NCBI RefSeq assembly: GCF_001945665.1
Contig: NZ_CP015780.1
Location: forward strand, 186,001-250,000
Direction of reading: 5' to 3'
Source of the DNA: Borreliella mayonii
GTDB taxonomy: Bacteria; Spirochaetota; Spirochaetia; Borreliales; Borreliaceae
Length of the DNA stretch: 64,000 bases
The notes under the pieces are model-generated. The model did no database searches and was not told where the DNA came from. It was given only the letters and a program-made list of their open reading frames with translations. Made by a program: the position numbers and the translations under genes. Shown here piece after piece: positions 35,568-45,055 of the stretch (position 1 is its first letter; each line of letters begins with the position of its first letter).

Positions 35568-36476
35568 ATGCATCTAAGCTTAAAGACAAAAAGAAAAATA
35601 ATTGAAATTATTTTCAGATCTTTTATTCTTATATCTGCAATAATAAGCTCCCTATCGATATTGTTTTTAGGCATGTTTATATTAAAAACCGGAATAACAC
35701 CATTTATTAATAACAAAATTAAAATTTTAAACTTTTTATTTAGCACAAATTGGGATCCTACTAGCAATCTACAAAAATCTTATGGTATCTTAGCATTCAT
35801 TATTAATTCCTTTTTAACTACGCTTTTTTCTATTTTAATTGCTTTACCAATTGGATTGGGATTTGCAATATATTTACTTGAAAAAGCAAAAGGATTTTAT
35901 AGACAATTTTTACAAACAGTAATAGAGCTTTTAGCAGGAATTCCTAGTGTGGTTTACGGATTTTTCGGAAGCACATTTATTGCCACCTTGGTAAAAAACA
36001 TTTTTCAAAGAGAAGACAATTTGGGATACAATTTAATAAGCTCATCACTCATATTAAGTATAATGATAGTTCCCACAATAATTAGCGTTTGCTACTCATC
36101 ACTTAAAGCCGTTCCCAAATCATATAAATTTGCATCTCTTGCATTAGCAGCAACAGACTGGCAAACAATATATAAGATAACAATACCATCAGCTAGTCGA
36201 GGTATTTTAGCAGGAACAATATTGGCAATAGGAAGAGCAATTGGAGAAACAGTGGCAGTATTAATGGTCGGAGGGGGCTCTCCTCTTTTTATAAAAAACG
36301 TATTTTCCCCCATTAGAACGCTAACCGTAAATATTGCTATGGACATGGGATACGCTTCTGGTGTCCACAGAGAAGCTCTCTTCTCTACAGCTCTAGTGTT
36401 ATTGCTATTTTCAATAATTACAAATTTACTCAAAAATTTTATACTATCTTCAAATAAAGGGTTAAAGAAAAAGTGA
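35568..36476 (+). CDS. pstC: Phosphate ABC transporter permease PstC
   Basis: 302 residues with six membrane helices and the permease loop that contacts PstB: KAVPKSYKFASLALAATDWQ at about residues 180-200 followed by IPSASRGILAGTILAIGRAIGET. GIPSVVYGFFGS is also PstC-type. It forms the channel with PstA. A long leader of about 48 bp after the palindrome separates it from pstS; AAGGGA is about 14 nt before the ATG. Its stop overlaps the GTG start of pstA by 4 bp. Confidence 0.93.
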   Translation: MHLSLKTKRKIIEIIFRSFILISAIISSLSILFLGMFILKTGITPFINNKIKILNFLFSTNWDPTSNLQKSYGILAFIINSFLTTLFSILIALPIGLGFAIYLLEKAKGFYRQFLQTVIELLAGIPSVVYGFFGSTFIATLVKNIFQREDNLGYNLISSSLILSIMIVPTIISVCYSSLKAVPKSYKFASLALAATDWQTIYKITIPSASRGILAGTILAIGRAIGETVAVLMVGGGSPLFIKNVFSPIRTLTVNIAMDMGYASGVHREALFSTALVLLLFSIITNLLKNFILSSNKGLKKK

Positions 36477-38017
36477 CCAAAACTCAAATAAATAAATTGA
36501 TTAATAAGTTCTATTTCTTTATAATCAATTTTATTGCATATTTTTTAACAACGGTATTAATTTTTCTAATAGCATATGTATTGTACAACTCTTTATTTTA
36601 TTTCAAAAAAAAACAAACTTTATTTTTAAACAAAACTCAAAATTTTGTGCCATTTAAAACAGAAGACAACAAGGAAATAGAAATTGCTTTTATTGTTAAC
36701 AAAAATATCAATATAGATAAAATCTCAATAGAAGACATTTACAATATATATAATAACAAAATTTCACACTGGGGAAGCATTTCAGATCAAGGGATCGATA
36801 TTATACCTATTGCCAATTCGACTAACAGCATATCTAACAAAGCTATTCTAAGAACACTAATCAAAAATAATGTATTTAATAAAAGATACATAAAAATAGA
36901 ACCATCTACAAAAAAAATACTTCAAACCATAAATAGCACAATAGGCTCTGTAAGCTATTTAACAAAAGAAGAATTCGAATCACTAGATTTTAAATTATAT
37001 CCAAATATTAAAGCTTTAAAAATAAAAACTATGTCTGTCTTAATAAGTAAAAAAACTTTAACAAAAAATGAAAATGAAATAATCAATACATTAGGTATTG
37101 ATGAAGTTGAAAAGCTTATTAAAGGCAAAGAAAAATGGATCAATTTAATATCAAAGGATATTAAATTAAAAATAATAAAATATCTTGATCAAGAAGAAAA
37201 AATAATACAAACTATAGAAAAAACAGAAGGCACACTAGCAATTGTGCCTTGGCATTATTTTCAAAATCTTAAAGCACCCTTTATTAAAATGCATTACTTT
37301 GATAAAAGTAGTCCTTTGAATTTAAATTTCATATTATCTATTCCAAGAGATTCTGGTGCATATGGTGGAATTTCTTATTTAATATTAAATACTTTTTATG
37401 TAATATTGCTAACAACTGCTATTTCAATATGCATTGGAATAGGAACTGGCATAATGCTTGCCGAATACACTTCTAGTAAAATATTTTATAAAATACTATC
37501 TATGAGCGTTGACATTCTTTCTTCAATTCCTGCAATAATTTTTGGACTTTTTGGACTGATATTTTTTGTGCCAATTTTTGGGATAGGAATACTCTCAGGA
37601 GCAATAACAAGCTCACTAATGATATTACCAATGATTGTTAAAACAACCGAAGAAACATTTAAAACAATCCCAAAATCATACAAATATGCTTCATTCGCCT
37701 TAGGGGCAAATAAAACAGAAACTATAATTAAAGTTAGTATTCCAGCAGCTATTCCTGGAATACTAACAGGAATAGTTCTTGCAATAGGAAGAGCCTTGGG
37801 AGAAACAGCCGTATTGCTTTTTACAATGGGAACAAACTTAGGGCTTGCAACAAATTTAAATGAACCAGCAAGAACATTAACTGTACACTTACTGATGTTA
37901 TTTCAAGAAGGACACCTAGACAAAGGATTTGGAACAGCCTCAATACTTGTAATAATGGTGCTCATAATAAATTTAACATCAAAATTTTTAATAAACAAAT
38001 TATATAGGATTAAATAA
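36473..38017 (+). CDS. pstA: Phosphate ABC transporter permease PstA with an inserted PstS-like periplasmic segment
   Basis: 514 residues, well above the approximately 290 of E. coli PstA. The first helix (about 15-40) is followed by a periplasmic region of about 67-275 that looks like part of a substrate-binding protein: SIEDIYNIYNNKISHW (85-100) parallels TEENLAKIVNGEIKNW of PstS here, then INSTIGSVSYLTKEE and TEGTLAIVPWHYF. The permease part from 300 is normal, with KTIPKSYKYASFALGANKTE and IGRALGETAVLLFTMG. Start is GTG at 36473, overlapping pstC by 4 bp. Other species carry large inserts in PstA, so the role is inferred, not shown. Confidence 0.9.
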   Translation: MTKTQINKLINKFYFFIINFIAYFLTTVLIFLIAYVLYNSLFYFKKKQTLFLNKTQNFVPFKTEDNKEIEIAFIVNKNINIDKISIEDIYNIYNNKISHWGSISDQGIDIIPIANSTNSISNKAILRTLIKNNVFNKRYIKIEPSTKKILQTINSTIGSVSYLTKEEFESLDFKLYPNIKALKIKTMSVLISKKTLTKNENEIINTLGIDEVEKLIKGKEKWINLISKDIKLKIIKYLDQEEKIIQTIEKTEGTLAIVPWHYFQNLKAPFIKMHYFDKSSPLNLNFILSIPRDSGAYGGISYLILNTFYVILLTTAISICIGIGTGIMLAEYTSSKIFYKILSMSVDILSSIPAIIFGLFGLIFFVPIFGIGILSGAITSSLMILPMIVKTTEETFKTIPKSYKYASFALGANKTETIIKVSIPAAIPGILTGIVLAIGRALGETAVLLFTMGTNLGLATNLNEPARTLTVHLLMLFQEGHLDKGFGTASILVIMVLIINLTSKFLINKLYRIK

Positions 38018-38794
38018 GTGATAAAAAATAAACCAAAAAATGAAATTATAATAGAAACAGAAAATCTAAATCTATTTTATACAGACTTTAAGGCTTTAAA
38101 CAAAATAAATATTAAAATACTAAAAAATAGTATTACCGCCTTAATAGGCCCATCTGGCTGCGGCAAATCAACATTCTTAAGAACTCTCAACAGAATGAAT
38201 GACCTTGTTGAGGGCATTAAAATAGAAGGCAATGTAATATATGAAGGGAAAAACATTTATTCAAATAATTTCGATATCTTGGAGCTTAGAAGAAAAATAG
38301 GAATGGTATTCCAAACCCCCAACCCATTTTTAATGTCTATCTACGACAATATAAGCTATGGCCCAAAAATTCACGGAACAAAAGATAAAAAAAAACTAGA
38401 CGAAATAGTAGAACAATCACTAAAAAAATCTGCACTCTGGAACGAGGTTAAGGACAAGCTTAATACAAATGCCTTAAGTCTCTCAGGAGGTCAACAACAA
38501 AGACTCTGTATTGCAAGAACTCTTGCAATAGAGCCAAATGTAATATTAATGGATGAACCTACCTCTGCCCTTGATCCAATATCAACAGGCAAAATTGAAG
38601 AGCTAATAATAAACTTAAAAGAAAGTTACACAATAATCATTGTAACTCACAACATGCAACAAGCCGGAAGAATATCTGACAGAACAGCATTTTTCCTTAA
38701 TGGATGCATTGAAGAAGAAAACTCAACTGATGAACTATTCTTCAATCCTAAAAATACTAAAACTGAAGAATATATCAGCGGAAAATTTGGATAA
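38018..38794 (+). CDS. pstB: Phosphate ABC transporter ATP-binding protein PstB
   Basis: 258 residues, ABC ATPase with Walker [21 protein letters not shown]-loop [18 protein letters not shown], signature [14 protein letters not shown] and Walker [14 protein letters not shown], then the switch histidine in [17 protein letters not shown] and the Q-loop context are PstB-type. It powers phosphate uptake through PstCA. The start is GTG at 38018, with AGGAT about 8 nt upstream, immediately after the pstA stop. It ends 2 bp before the convergent ZIP gene. Confidence 0.95.
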   Translation: MIKNKPKNEIIIETENLNLFYTDFKALNKINIKILKNSITALIGPSGCGKSTFLRTLNRMNDLVEGIKIEGNVIYEGKNIYSNNFDILELRRKIGMVFQTPNPFLMSIYDNISYGPKIHGTKDKKKLDEIVEQSLKKSALWNEVKDKLNTNALSLSGGQQQRLCIARTLAIEPNVILMDEPTSALDPISTGKIEELIINLKESYTIIIVTHNMQQAGRISDRTAFFLNGCIEEENSTDELFFNPKNTKTEEYISGKFG

Positions 38795-38796
38795 TT

Positions 38797-39618
38797 TTAA
38801 CCCAGTGAAACATCAAGAAACATCATTAATGTAAAACCAATAACACCAAATATACTTGGCACTTTATTGTCAATGTCTTTTCTCTTAGCCTCAGGTATTA
38901 ATTGTTCAATTGACACATAAATCATAGCTCCTGCAGAGAAAGCCAAAGCAAAAGGTAAAATTCGAGTAAAAGAATAAACCGCATAAGCACCCATAAGACC
39001 CCCTACAATCTCTACCAATCCTGACATTTGACCATAGTTAAAGCATTTTCCTAAAGCAACATTACCTCTTCTTAAAGGTAGAGAAATAGCTGCTCCTTCA
39101 GGAATATTTTGAATGCCAATACCAAGCGTAAGAAGCATAGCTCCAACTAAAGTTTGAATATCTGGATTAGATGCCAAAGCTCCAAAAGCAACTCCAACGG
39201 CTAACCCTTCTGGAAAATTATGTAAAGTAACAGCAGTAAAGAGTAAAAAATCTTTTTTACCATGTTTGGTTAAGTCTTCATCAATAAAAGTAAGTTTATC
39301 AAGATCTGGAACAAATACATCTACAATATATATAAAAAATGCTCCAACAAGAAATCCAAAAACAGCTGGCACCCAAGTAATGTATCCAAGCTCTTCAGCT
39401 CTTTCTATAGCAGGCTGAATAAGCGAAAAAAAACTGGCCGCTATCATAATACCCGCTGAGAAACCAAGCATAGCGTCCATTATTTTATTATCTACCTTTC
39501 TAAAGAAAAAAACTGCTGCTGCTCCAAAAGCCGTGGTAAACCAAGTAAAAGTAGAACCCAAAAGTCCTAATAATACAGGATGCAAAGTCAATAAATAATC
39601 TAAAATTGATTTTATCAT
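38797..39618 (-). CDS. gufA: ZIP-family metal transporter (GufA type)
   Basis: 273 residues, about eight membrane helices. The ZIP metal-site helix IV has HNFPEGLAVGVAFGA at about residues 142-156, and helix V carries NIPEGAAISLPL but with glutamine (QNIPEG) where HNxPEG is usual. So one of the paired sites is altered, as in GufA-type ZIPs. It should import divalent metal such as zinc or manganese; the metal is not revealed by the sequence. AGGAGG is directly before the ATG, a very strong ribosome site. The gene stands alone, 41 bp after alaS. Confidence 0.85.
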   Translation of the reverse strand: MIKSILDYLLTLHPVLLGLLGSTFTWFTTAFGAAAVFFFRKVDNKIMDAMLGFSAGIMIAASFFSLIQPAIERAEELGYITWVPAVFGFLVGAFFIYIVDVFVPDLDKLTFIDEDLTKHGKKDFLLFTAVTLHNFPEGLAVGVAFGALASNPDIQTLVGAMLLTLGIGIQNIPEGAAISLPLRRGNVALGKCFNYGQMSGLVEIVGGLMGAYAVYSFTRILPFALAFSAGAMIYVSIEQLIPEAKRKDIDNKVPSIFGVIGFTLMMFLDVSLG

Positions 39619-39660
39619 AAAGCCTCCTATTAAAAATAAATCAACAAATAATAAACAATT

Positions 39661-41445
39661 TTACTCATCAATCAAAATAGCTTTTATTCTTCTTATACCT
39701 GAAGATGAGGATTGTTCTTTTTGTATTTTAAAAGTACCAAGTTCATTGGTATTCTCTACATGAGGGCCTCCACAAACTTCGAGTGAAAATCCATCTATCT
39801 CATAAACACTCACCAAATTGTCATATTTTTCTCCAAAAAGAGCCATGGCACCTTTTTCTCGAGCCTCATTTAATTCCATTATAATTTTTTTTACAGATAA
39901 AGATTTTTTTATCTGTAAATTAACAATCTCTTCAACTTTTTTTATCTCATCCTCTGTCATCTTTTCAGAATGAACAAAATCAAACCTTAATCGCTCAGCA
40001 GTAATATTACTTCCTTTTTGTCTAACATGATCACCCAGTACTAATTGAAGTGCCTTATGCAGCAAATGAGTCGCTGTATGCAACTTAGTGGTCTCATAAG
40101 TATAATCAGCAAGCCCTCCTTTAAAGACTTTGTCACCCCCTTTCTTTGAAGTCTTTTGATGCTTTTTAAAATACTCATCAAAACCCAACTTATCAATATT
40201 AAAGCCATATTCAAGAGCAAGCTCTTCTGTTACTTCGTATGGAAAACCATAAGTATCGTATAGTTTAAAAGCAATATCGCCAGGAATAGTATTGGAGGGC
40301 AAATTTCTTGTTATTTTAATAAATTCTTGCTCGCCTTGAGATAAGGTTTTAAAAAACTTTCCTTCTTCTGTGCTCAATTCCTTTTTGATAAAATCTTTTT
40401 TTTCTGTTAACTCATTATAAAAAGATCTATAAATAGTTTCTACAGAATCAACAATATCAGCCAAAAAATAGGATTTTATTCCAAGCTTCTTTGCATATCT
40501 GATAGATCGCCTTATTAGTCTTCTTAAAACATACCCTTGACCCAAATTGGAGGGGAAAACAACAGAACTATCAGCAAGAATAAAGCAAGCTGCTTTAACA
40601 TGATCAGAAATTATTCTAATATATCTATCATCGTCTTCTTTTTGTCCATAAATTTTACCAGAAATAAATTCTATTCTCTTTATTATAGGCATAAATGCGT
40701 CTGTATCATAAACTGAAGATTTGCCCTGCAAAAAAGCAATTGTCCTCTCAAGACCCATCCCCGTATCAACACATTTTCGATCCAATTCTATGTAATTACC
40801 ATTTTCATCTTTATTGTATTGCATAAAAACATTATTCCAAATTTCAAAATACTTGCCACAAGAACATGTAATATTACAGTCAAGAGAACACTTAGGTTTT
40901 CCAGTATCCACATATATTTCAGTATCTGGCCCACAAGGCCCTTTAGATCCAACAGGGCCCCAAAAATTATGCTCCTTAGAAAGGTAATATATTCTATCTT
41001 TAGGAATGCCCAAACTTTCCCAAACTTCAGCCGTCTCTATATCACGCGGAATCTCTTGATCACCTTCAAATACGCTCACATAAAGACTATCTTTTGGAAT
41101 ATTTAAATAATCAGAAGACGTCAAAAATTCAAAACTACACCTTACAGAATACTCTTTAAAATAAGCTCCAAGAGACCAATTTCCAAGCATTTCAAAAAAA
41201 GTCAAATGGCTTAAATCTCCAACCTCATCAATGTCACCTGTTCTTAGGCATTTTTGAACATTAACAAGCATATTCCCTGATGGGTGTACTTCCCCAAGAA
41301 GATACGGGATAAGAGGCTGCATGCCAGCTGTATTAAAAAGAACTGTGGGATCATTTTCAGGAACCAATGATTTACCCATTATTTCAAAATGTTTTTTTGA
41401 TTTAAAAAAATCAATATATTTTTTACGCAACTTATCAAGTGTCAT
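39661..41445 (-). CDS. alaS: Alanyl-tRNA synthetase, short form lacking the C-terminal domain
   Basis: 594 residues, versus about 875 in E. coli. The class II catalytic part is complete (NTAGMQPLIPYLLGEVHPSG, MGLERTIAFLQG), and the editing domain is present (HTATHLLHKALQ with its HxxxH, and CGGPHVENT). The sequence ends there, so the C-Ala/DHHA1 region that aids tRNA binding and dimer formation is missing. The frame is intact with the stop at the expected border, so this is a genuine short form, not a frameshift; a short Borrelia AlaRS is what I recall. It overlaps the fliG1 stop by 1 bp. Confidence 0.94.
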   Translation of the reverse strand: MTLDKLRKKYIDFFKSKKHFEIMGKSLVPENDPTVLFNTAGMQPLIPYLLGEVHPSGNMLVNVQKCLRTGDIDEVGDLSHLTFFEMLGNWSLGAYFKEYSVRCSFEFLTSSDYLNIPKDSLYVSVFEGDQEIPRDIETAEVWESLGIPKDRIYYLSKEHNFWGPVGSKGPCGPDTEIYVDTGKPKCSLDCNITCSCGKYFEIWNNVFMQYNKDENGNYIELDRKCVDTGMGLERTIAFLQGKSSVYDTDAFMPIIKRIEFISGKIYGQKEDDDRYIRIISDHVKAACFILADSSVVFPSNLGQGYVLRRLIRRSIRYAKKLGIKSYFLADIVDSVETIYRSFYNELTEKKDFIKKELSTEEGKFFKTLSQGEQEFIKITRNLPSNTIPGDIAFKLYDTYGFPYEVTEELALEYGFNIDKLGFDEYFKKHQKTSKKGGDKVFKGGLADYTYETTKLHTATHLLHKALQLVLGDHVRQKGSNITAERLRFDFVHSEKMTEDEIKKVEEIVNLQIKKSLSVKKIIMELNEAREKGAMALFGEKYDNLVSVYEIDGFSLEVCGGPHVENTNELGTFKIQKEQSSSSGIRRIKAILIDE

Positions 41446-42662
41446 TAAATAAATTCCTCATTTTTTCTATATATTATTAAATCGCCTTTTAAAGTTAAAT
41501 TTTTAATATAATTAACAAAAGATGTTGTCATAGTTTTTAAATCTTTTTTACTTATTTTCCCTAAAAAAGCTTCTTCATCTAAAATAATTTCTTTACGCCT
41601 TTTTGAAACATTTGAAAGCATTTTATCTCTAACCTCATCAGTTTTATCCTTAATAATAATTGCAATCTCTTTGTCTGTAAACTCTCTTAAAATATTGTGA
41701 AGGTCATTATCCATAATTCTCAATATTACATTGATATCAAATATTTTTTCTCTAATTTCATTATCCACAACAGGATTTAAATCCCGCATATTAATATTAT
41801 TAAGCAAATTTTTCTCTTCATTAGAGTCCATATAGCTTAAAATATCAACAAGTATCTTAGATCCGTCAAGTTTGTCTGTCTTGAGCTTTCCCTGCATCTT
41901 AAATCTATCCTTAAGCTTATTCGAAATTGCCTCTACGGTCTCCATGCTCAATTGCCTTGGCTTAACAAGATCTTTTACAAATTCTCTTCTATCTTCTTCT
42001 TCTAGCATTGAAAAAACATACTTTTTTTGATCTTTATTTAAATAATTATATAATATAACAAGCGTTTTAATATTCTCATCTTTAATTAATGCCCAAAGTT
42101 GTTCATGCTCAATTTGAGATAAATAATCAAAAGGAACAAAAATATCATTGCCAGTAACTTTTTTATAAATTGATTTTGCCTTAGATTTTCCTAACGTTTT
42201 ATTTAATAATTCATAAGCAAAATTATCATCAACCTTAACATACCTTTTTTCATTTCTTAGCAACTCTTCAAATTCTTTAATAATATGCTCTTTTTCTTCT
42301 GGGGCAATATAACTAATCTTTGAAATTTCTCTGGTAATTAAAATTATATCCGAATCATCAAGCTCAGACATAATCTTTGCAGATTTTTCAAGCCCAATAG
42401 CCAAAAAATATTTTGCAATCTTTGTGACCTTGCTCTCTTTGCGAATAAACCCTGGATTTAAATCATTAATATTATTGGATTTGGACTCAACAGATAATTT
42501 ATTTTTATTACCCTTAATAAGACTTATCCAAGATCTAAGCATAGAGCCTTGAATCTCTGAATCGGAAAAATTTTTATTTAAACTCAAAGTATCAATTTCT
42601 TCAACAGTCTTTTTGCTTAAATTTTTAGCATTTTTATATTTAGAAAGCCTAGGATCCTGCAT
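41445..42662 (-). CDS. fliG1: Flagellar motor switch-like protein FliG1
   Basis: 405 residues with the armadillo-like FliG middle and C-terminal domains (AIGLEKSAKIMSELDDSDI near residue 90-110, KDKTDEVRDKMLSNVSKRRK near 340-360, the charged helix that faces the stator). The family has two copies in Borrelia; the other (FliG2) is the general motor protein and FliG1 is reported to sit at one cell end and to matter for motility in viscous media. The N-terminal 85 residues are an unusual charged extension. It is coupled to pgl upstream (4 bp) and alaS downstream. Confidence 0.9.
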   Translation of the reverse strand: MQDPRLSKYKNAKNLSKKTVEEIDTLSLNKNFSDSEIQGSMLRSWISLIKGNKNKLSVESKSNNINDLNPGFIRKESKVTKIAKYFLAIGLEKSAKIMSELDDSDIILITREISKISYIAPEEKEHIIKEFEELLRNEKRYVKVDDNFAYELLNKTLGKSKAKSIYKKVTGNDIFVPFDYLSQIEHEQLWALIKDENIKTLVILYNYLNKDQKKYVFSMLEEEDRREFVKDLVKPRQLSMETVEAISNKLKDRFKMQGKLKTDKLDGSKILVDILSYMDSNEEKNLLNNINMRDLNPVVDNEIREKIFDINVILRIMDNDLHNILREFTDKEIAIIIKDKTDEVRDKMLSNVSKRRKEIILDEEAFLGKISKKDLKTMTTSFVNYIKNLTLKGDLIIYRKNEEFI

Positions 42663-42666
42663 AACT

Positions 42667-43356
42667 TTAATCTCTTTTAATGTTTGTAATAACTAGTAAA
42701 TTGGGATGCTCTTTGAGAAGTCTTGCTGGACATTCATTAATAGAACTATTAGAACCTAGAAAATTTTCTAAAGCACACTTTTTATCAACACCCATAAATA
42801 ACAAAACAACAGCTTTTGAATTAAACAAGGATTTCGGAGTTAAGCTTATTCTTTTACTAGGAAATTTGGGAGAATTGTATTCATACTGATAACCTTCTAC
42901 ATCTGAAAACAACAGTTTTTTTGAAGGGAAAAGCGATGCTATGTGGCCATCCTCACCAACAGAAACTAAAACAAAATCAAAAATATTAAACCTAGAACTA
43001 AATTCAATATTATAGTCATGAATAGCTGTGGTTTCGTCCATTTCGCTATAAACAAAAGCATGAAATTTGGAATTACTTATTAAATTTTTATCAACCATTT
43101 TGGAAAAAAAATTTTTATTTAAAAGATTATAATTACTATTCTCATCATTTAATGGAACACACCGCTCATCAACTAAAAAAAAATGTGTTCTTCTGAGAGA
43201 AAAATTTTGTTTAAGAAAAACACTTAAAAAATTAACTATACTTCGACCACCGCAAATTCCAATACTTGTATATTTATCTTTATCTACATTTATATTAAAA
43301 AAATCAAAAAATCTATCTTTTAAATAATTCTCTTCATCAGAATATAAAAACTCCAT
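42667..43356 (-). CDS. pgl: 6-phosphogluconolactonase
   Basis: 229 residues, the NagB/Pgl fold: CGGRSIVNFLSVFL near the N-terminus, THFFLVDERCVPLNDENSNY in the middle and LVSVGEDGHIASLFPSK with the catalytic histidine near residue 145. It hydrolyses 6-phosphogluconolactone in the oxidative pentose-phosphate route, which makes NADPH. It lies upstream of fliG1 with only 4 bp between, an unexpected but conserved-looking neighbour. AGGGAA precedes the ATG. Confidence 0.93.
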   Translation of the reverse strand: MEFLYSDEENYLKDRFFDFFNINVDKDKYTSIGICGGRSIVNFLSVFLKQNFSLRRTHFFLVDERCVPLNDENSNYNLLNKNFFSKMVDKNLISNSKFHAFVYSEMDETTAIHDYNIEFSSRFNIFDFVLVSVGEDGHIASLFPSKKLLFSDVEGYQYEYNSPKFPSKRISLTPKSLFNSKAVVLLFMGVDKKCALENFLGSNSSINECPARLLKEHPNLLVITNIKRD

Positions 43357-43376
43357 TTAATTTCCCTTAATACATA

Positions 43377-43730
43377 TTAATCTAAATAATAATAAATAGT
43401 TGAAGCAATCCTTAACATTTTTTGAGGATAAAACTTTTGGTTGACAAATTTTCTATTAACTAGAAAAAATTTAAAGTATTCTTGATTTTCATTTTTAATT
43501 TTATTTAATTTGGAACCAAAATGTTTTTCAAATTCCAAAGCTGCTAGCTCCGTATTTCTGATTAAATCTGCTAGCATTTCAGACTTTATATCATTAATTT
43601 TATTAAAATAATATCTTAAACCTACATTACTGCTAATTAACAGGCCTTGATTATAAAACTCAATAATATTTTTTTCTAGTTTTTTCATTTTTTCAACATC
43701 AATTGTACTAGCAATTAAATAAACACACAT
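43377..43730 (-). CDS. Small hypothetical protein, probably exported (start uncertain)
   Basis: 117 residues from the ATG at 43730, mostly helical (MKKLEKNIIEFYNQGLLISS, LADLIRNTELAALEFEKHFG). I do not recognise it. The start is doubtful: in the same frame the codons just upstream (43731-43766, beginning with ATT) encode YLRLKLFYLIC, which would complete a signal peptide through CVYLIAST. So translation may begin at a non-AUG codon, or the gene may be coupled to the upstream one, which it overlaps by 23 bp in a different frame. Confidence 0.6.
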   Translation of the reverse strand: MCVYLIASTIDVEKMKKLEKNIIEFYNQGLLISSNVGLRYYFNKINDIKSEMLADLIRNTELAALEFEKHFGSKLNKIKNENQEYFKFFLVNRKFVNQKFYPQKMLRIASTIYYYLD

Positions 43731-43977
43731 ACATATTAAATAAAAAAGTTTTAATCTTAGATAAATTTAAATTATTTGCTTTAATGCGGCCATCAACCGA
43801 ATCCCCATTATACTGTAAATTCCAACTCAAAAATGCCAAAAAGATTTCTTCTTCGCTTATACCCTTAACCGAAATATAATCACCATTTTTAATGTCAACG
43901 TTTTTTATTCTGCAAAAAATTATAATTGACAATGATAAGAAAAGTATTAAAAAAAATAAATCTTTTCTTCCAGACAT
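43708..43977 (-). CDS. Small hypothetical membrane-anchored or exported protein
   Basis: 89 residues with a hydrophobic stretch (FFLILFLSLSIIIFC) after the basic start MSGRKD, a likely signal or anchor. The rest includes GISEEEIFLAFLSWNLQYN; no family recognised. A cysteine ends the hydrophobic run (IIIFCRI), so lipidation is possible though the following residues are poor. AGGGGG is well placed before the ATG. Its last 23 bp overlap the next gene in another frame. The pair may act together at the envelope. Confidence 0.6.
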   Translation of the reverse strand: MSGRKDLFFLILFLSLSIIIFCRIKNVDIKNGDYISVKGISEEEIFLAFLSWNLQYNGDSVDGRIKANNLNLSKIKTFLFNMYVCLFNC

Positions 43978-44047
43978 ATAACAATTCCCCCTAAAAACAA
44001 GAACAGATAATTGTTAAATTAGCTCGTTTATTCTAACATATTATGTA

Positions 44048-45055
44048 ATGTTAATGAATCGTAAAATATCAATAGCTCCAATGGTAAACATTACAGACGA
44101 GCATTTTAGATATTTAATAAGACTTTTATCAAAAAAAGTTACATTATACACCCCAATGATTTCCGCAAAGTCAATAATTATGGGTGATATAAAAAAAATT
44201 GTAAAACAAAAACCCTTAGAATCTCCAATTGCAATTCAAATAGCAACAAACTCCAAAAATGATGCTCTTAAAGCCATTCAAATTCTTGAAAAACACTTTA
44301 ATTTTGATGAATACAATCTTAATGTTGGATGTCCATCTCTAAAAATCCAAAATGCAAATTATGGAGCTTGTCTAATGAGCAATGCTAATCAAGTAGGTGA
44401 AATTTTAAAAACGATGAAAGAAAACACAAATAAACCTATTTCAATTAAACATAGATTGGGTATAAGGCTTTTACCCAGTGATTACAAAAATGAAAGTTAT
44501 TCTGAGGTAAAAAACTTTGTCAAAATAATCTCAGATTTTGGTATCAAAAATTTTATTATACATGCAAGGATTGCAATATTAAAAGGGTTTTCTCCTAAAA
44601 ATAATAGAAATATCCCAAAATTAAGACATGAATTTGTATATAATCTCAAAAAAGAGAATAAAAATTTGTTTATTGAGATAAATGGAGGAATCAACAGCTC
44701 AGAGCAAATCAAAAAACACTTGTCTTTTGTTGATTCTGTCATGATTGGAAGAAGTGCGTTTGAAAATCCATACTTTATTGCAAACGCCTCAAGAGAATTT
44801 TTAAACGAAGCTAATGAAATTCTCACAAGAAAAGACTTATTAATGCAAATGGTAGAATACATTAAAGAATATGAAAATTATTTGTCAATAAATATATTAT
44901 TTAAGCATCTTATGGGAATAACATTCTCCAAAGAAGGAGCTAAAAAATTTAGGCAAAATTTAACAGCACCATTTCCCAAAAACTTTAAAAAACATGAAAT
45001 ATTGCTAAAAGCTATAGAAACATTGCCAGAGAAAATACTAAATTCTAATTCTTAA
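44048..45055 (+). CDS. dus: tRNA-dihydrouridine synthase, DusA-like
   Basis: 335 residues, FMN-binding TIM barrel. [20 protein letters not shown] at the N-terminus, [21 protein letters not shown] (the Cys of GACLM is catalytic), then [21 protein letters not shown] and [15 protein letters not shown] match the DusA branch, so U20/U20a of tRNA is the likely target. Borrelia seems to rely on few Dus enzymes. The start may be the first ATG (44048) or the second two codons on; neither has a strong ribosome site. Its 3' end overlaps serS on the other strand by 11 bp. Confidence 0.93.
   Translation: MLMNRKISIAPMVNITDEHFRYLIRLLSKKVTLYTPMISAKSIIMGDIKKIVKQKPLESPIAIQIATNSKNDALKAIQILEKHFNFDEYNLNVGCPSLKIQNANYGACLMSNANQVGEILKTMKENTNKPISIKHRLGIRLLPSDYKNESYSEVKNFVKIISDFGIKNFIIHARIAILKGFSPKNNRNIPKLRHEFVYNLKKENKNLFIEINGGINSSEQIKKHLSFVDSVMIGRSAFENPYFIANASREFLNEANEILTRKDLLMQMVEYIKEYENYLSINILFKHLMGITFSKEGAKKFRQNLTAPFPKNFKKHEILLKAIETLPEKILNSNS

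Noticed and set aside
37486..37683. Reverse-strand ORF inside pstA and many other opposite-frame ORFs
   Set aside because: Lack of ribosome sites and of coherent protein features; they are shadows of the genes on the other strand in AT-rich DNA.
40819..41106. Plus-strand ORF inside alaS
   Set aside because: It lies wholly within the alaS coding frame on the opposite strand and has no homology signal.
43708..43766. Frameshift joining the 43708 and 43377 genes into one
   Set aside because: The second frame has its own signal-peptide-like start and the first has a normal end; two genes are simpler. It remains an alternative listed with the start-codon finding.
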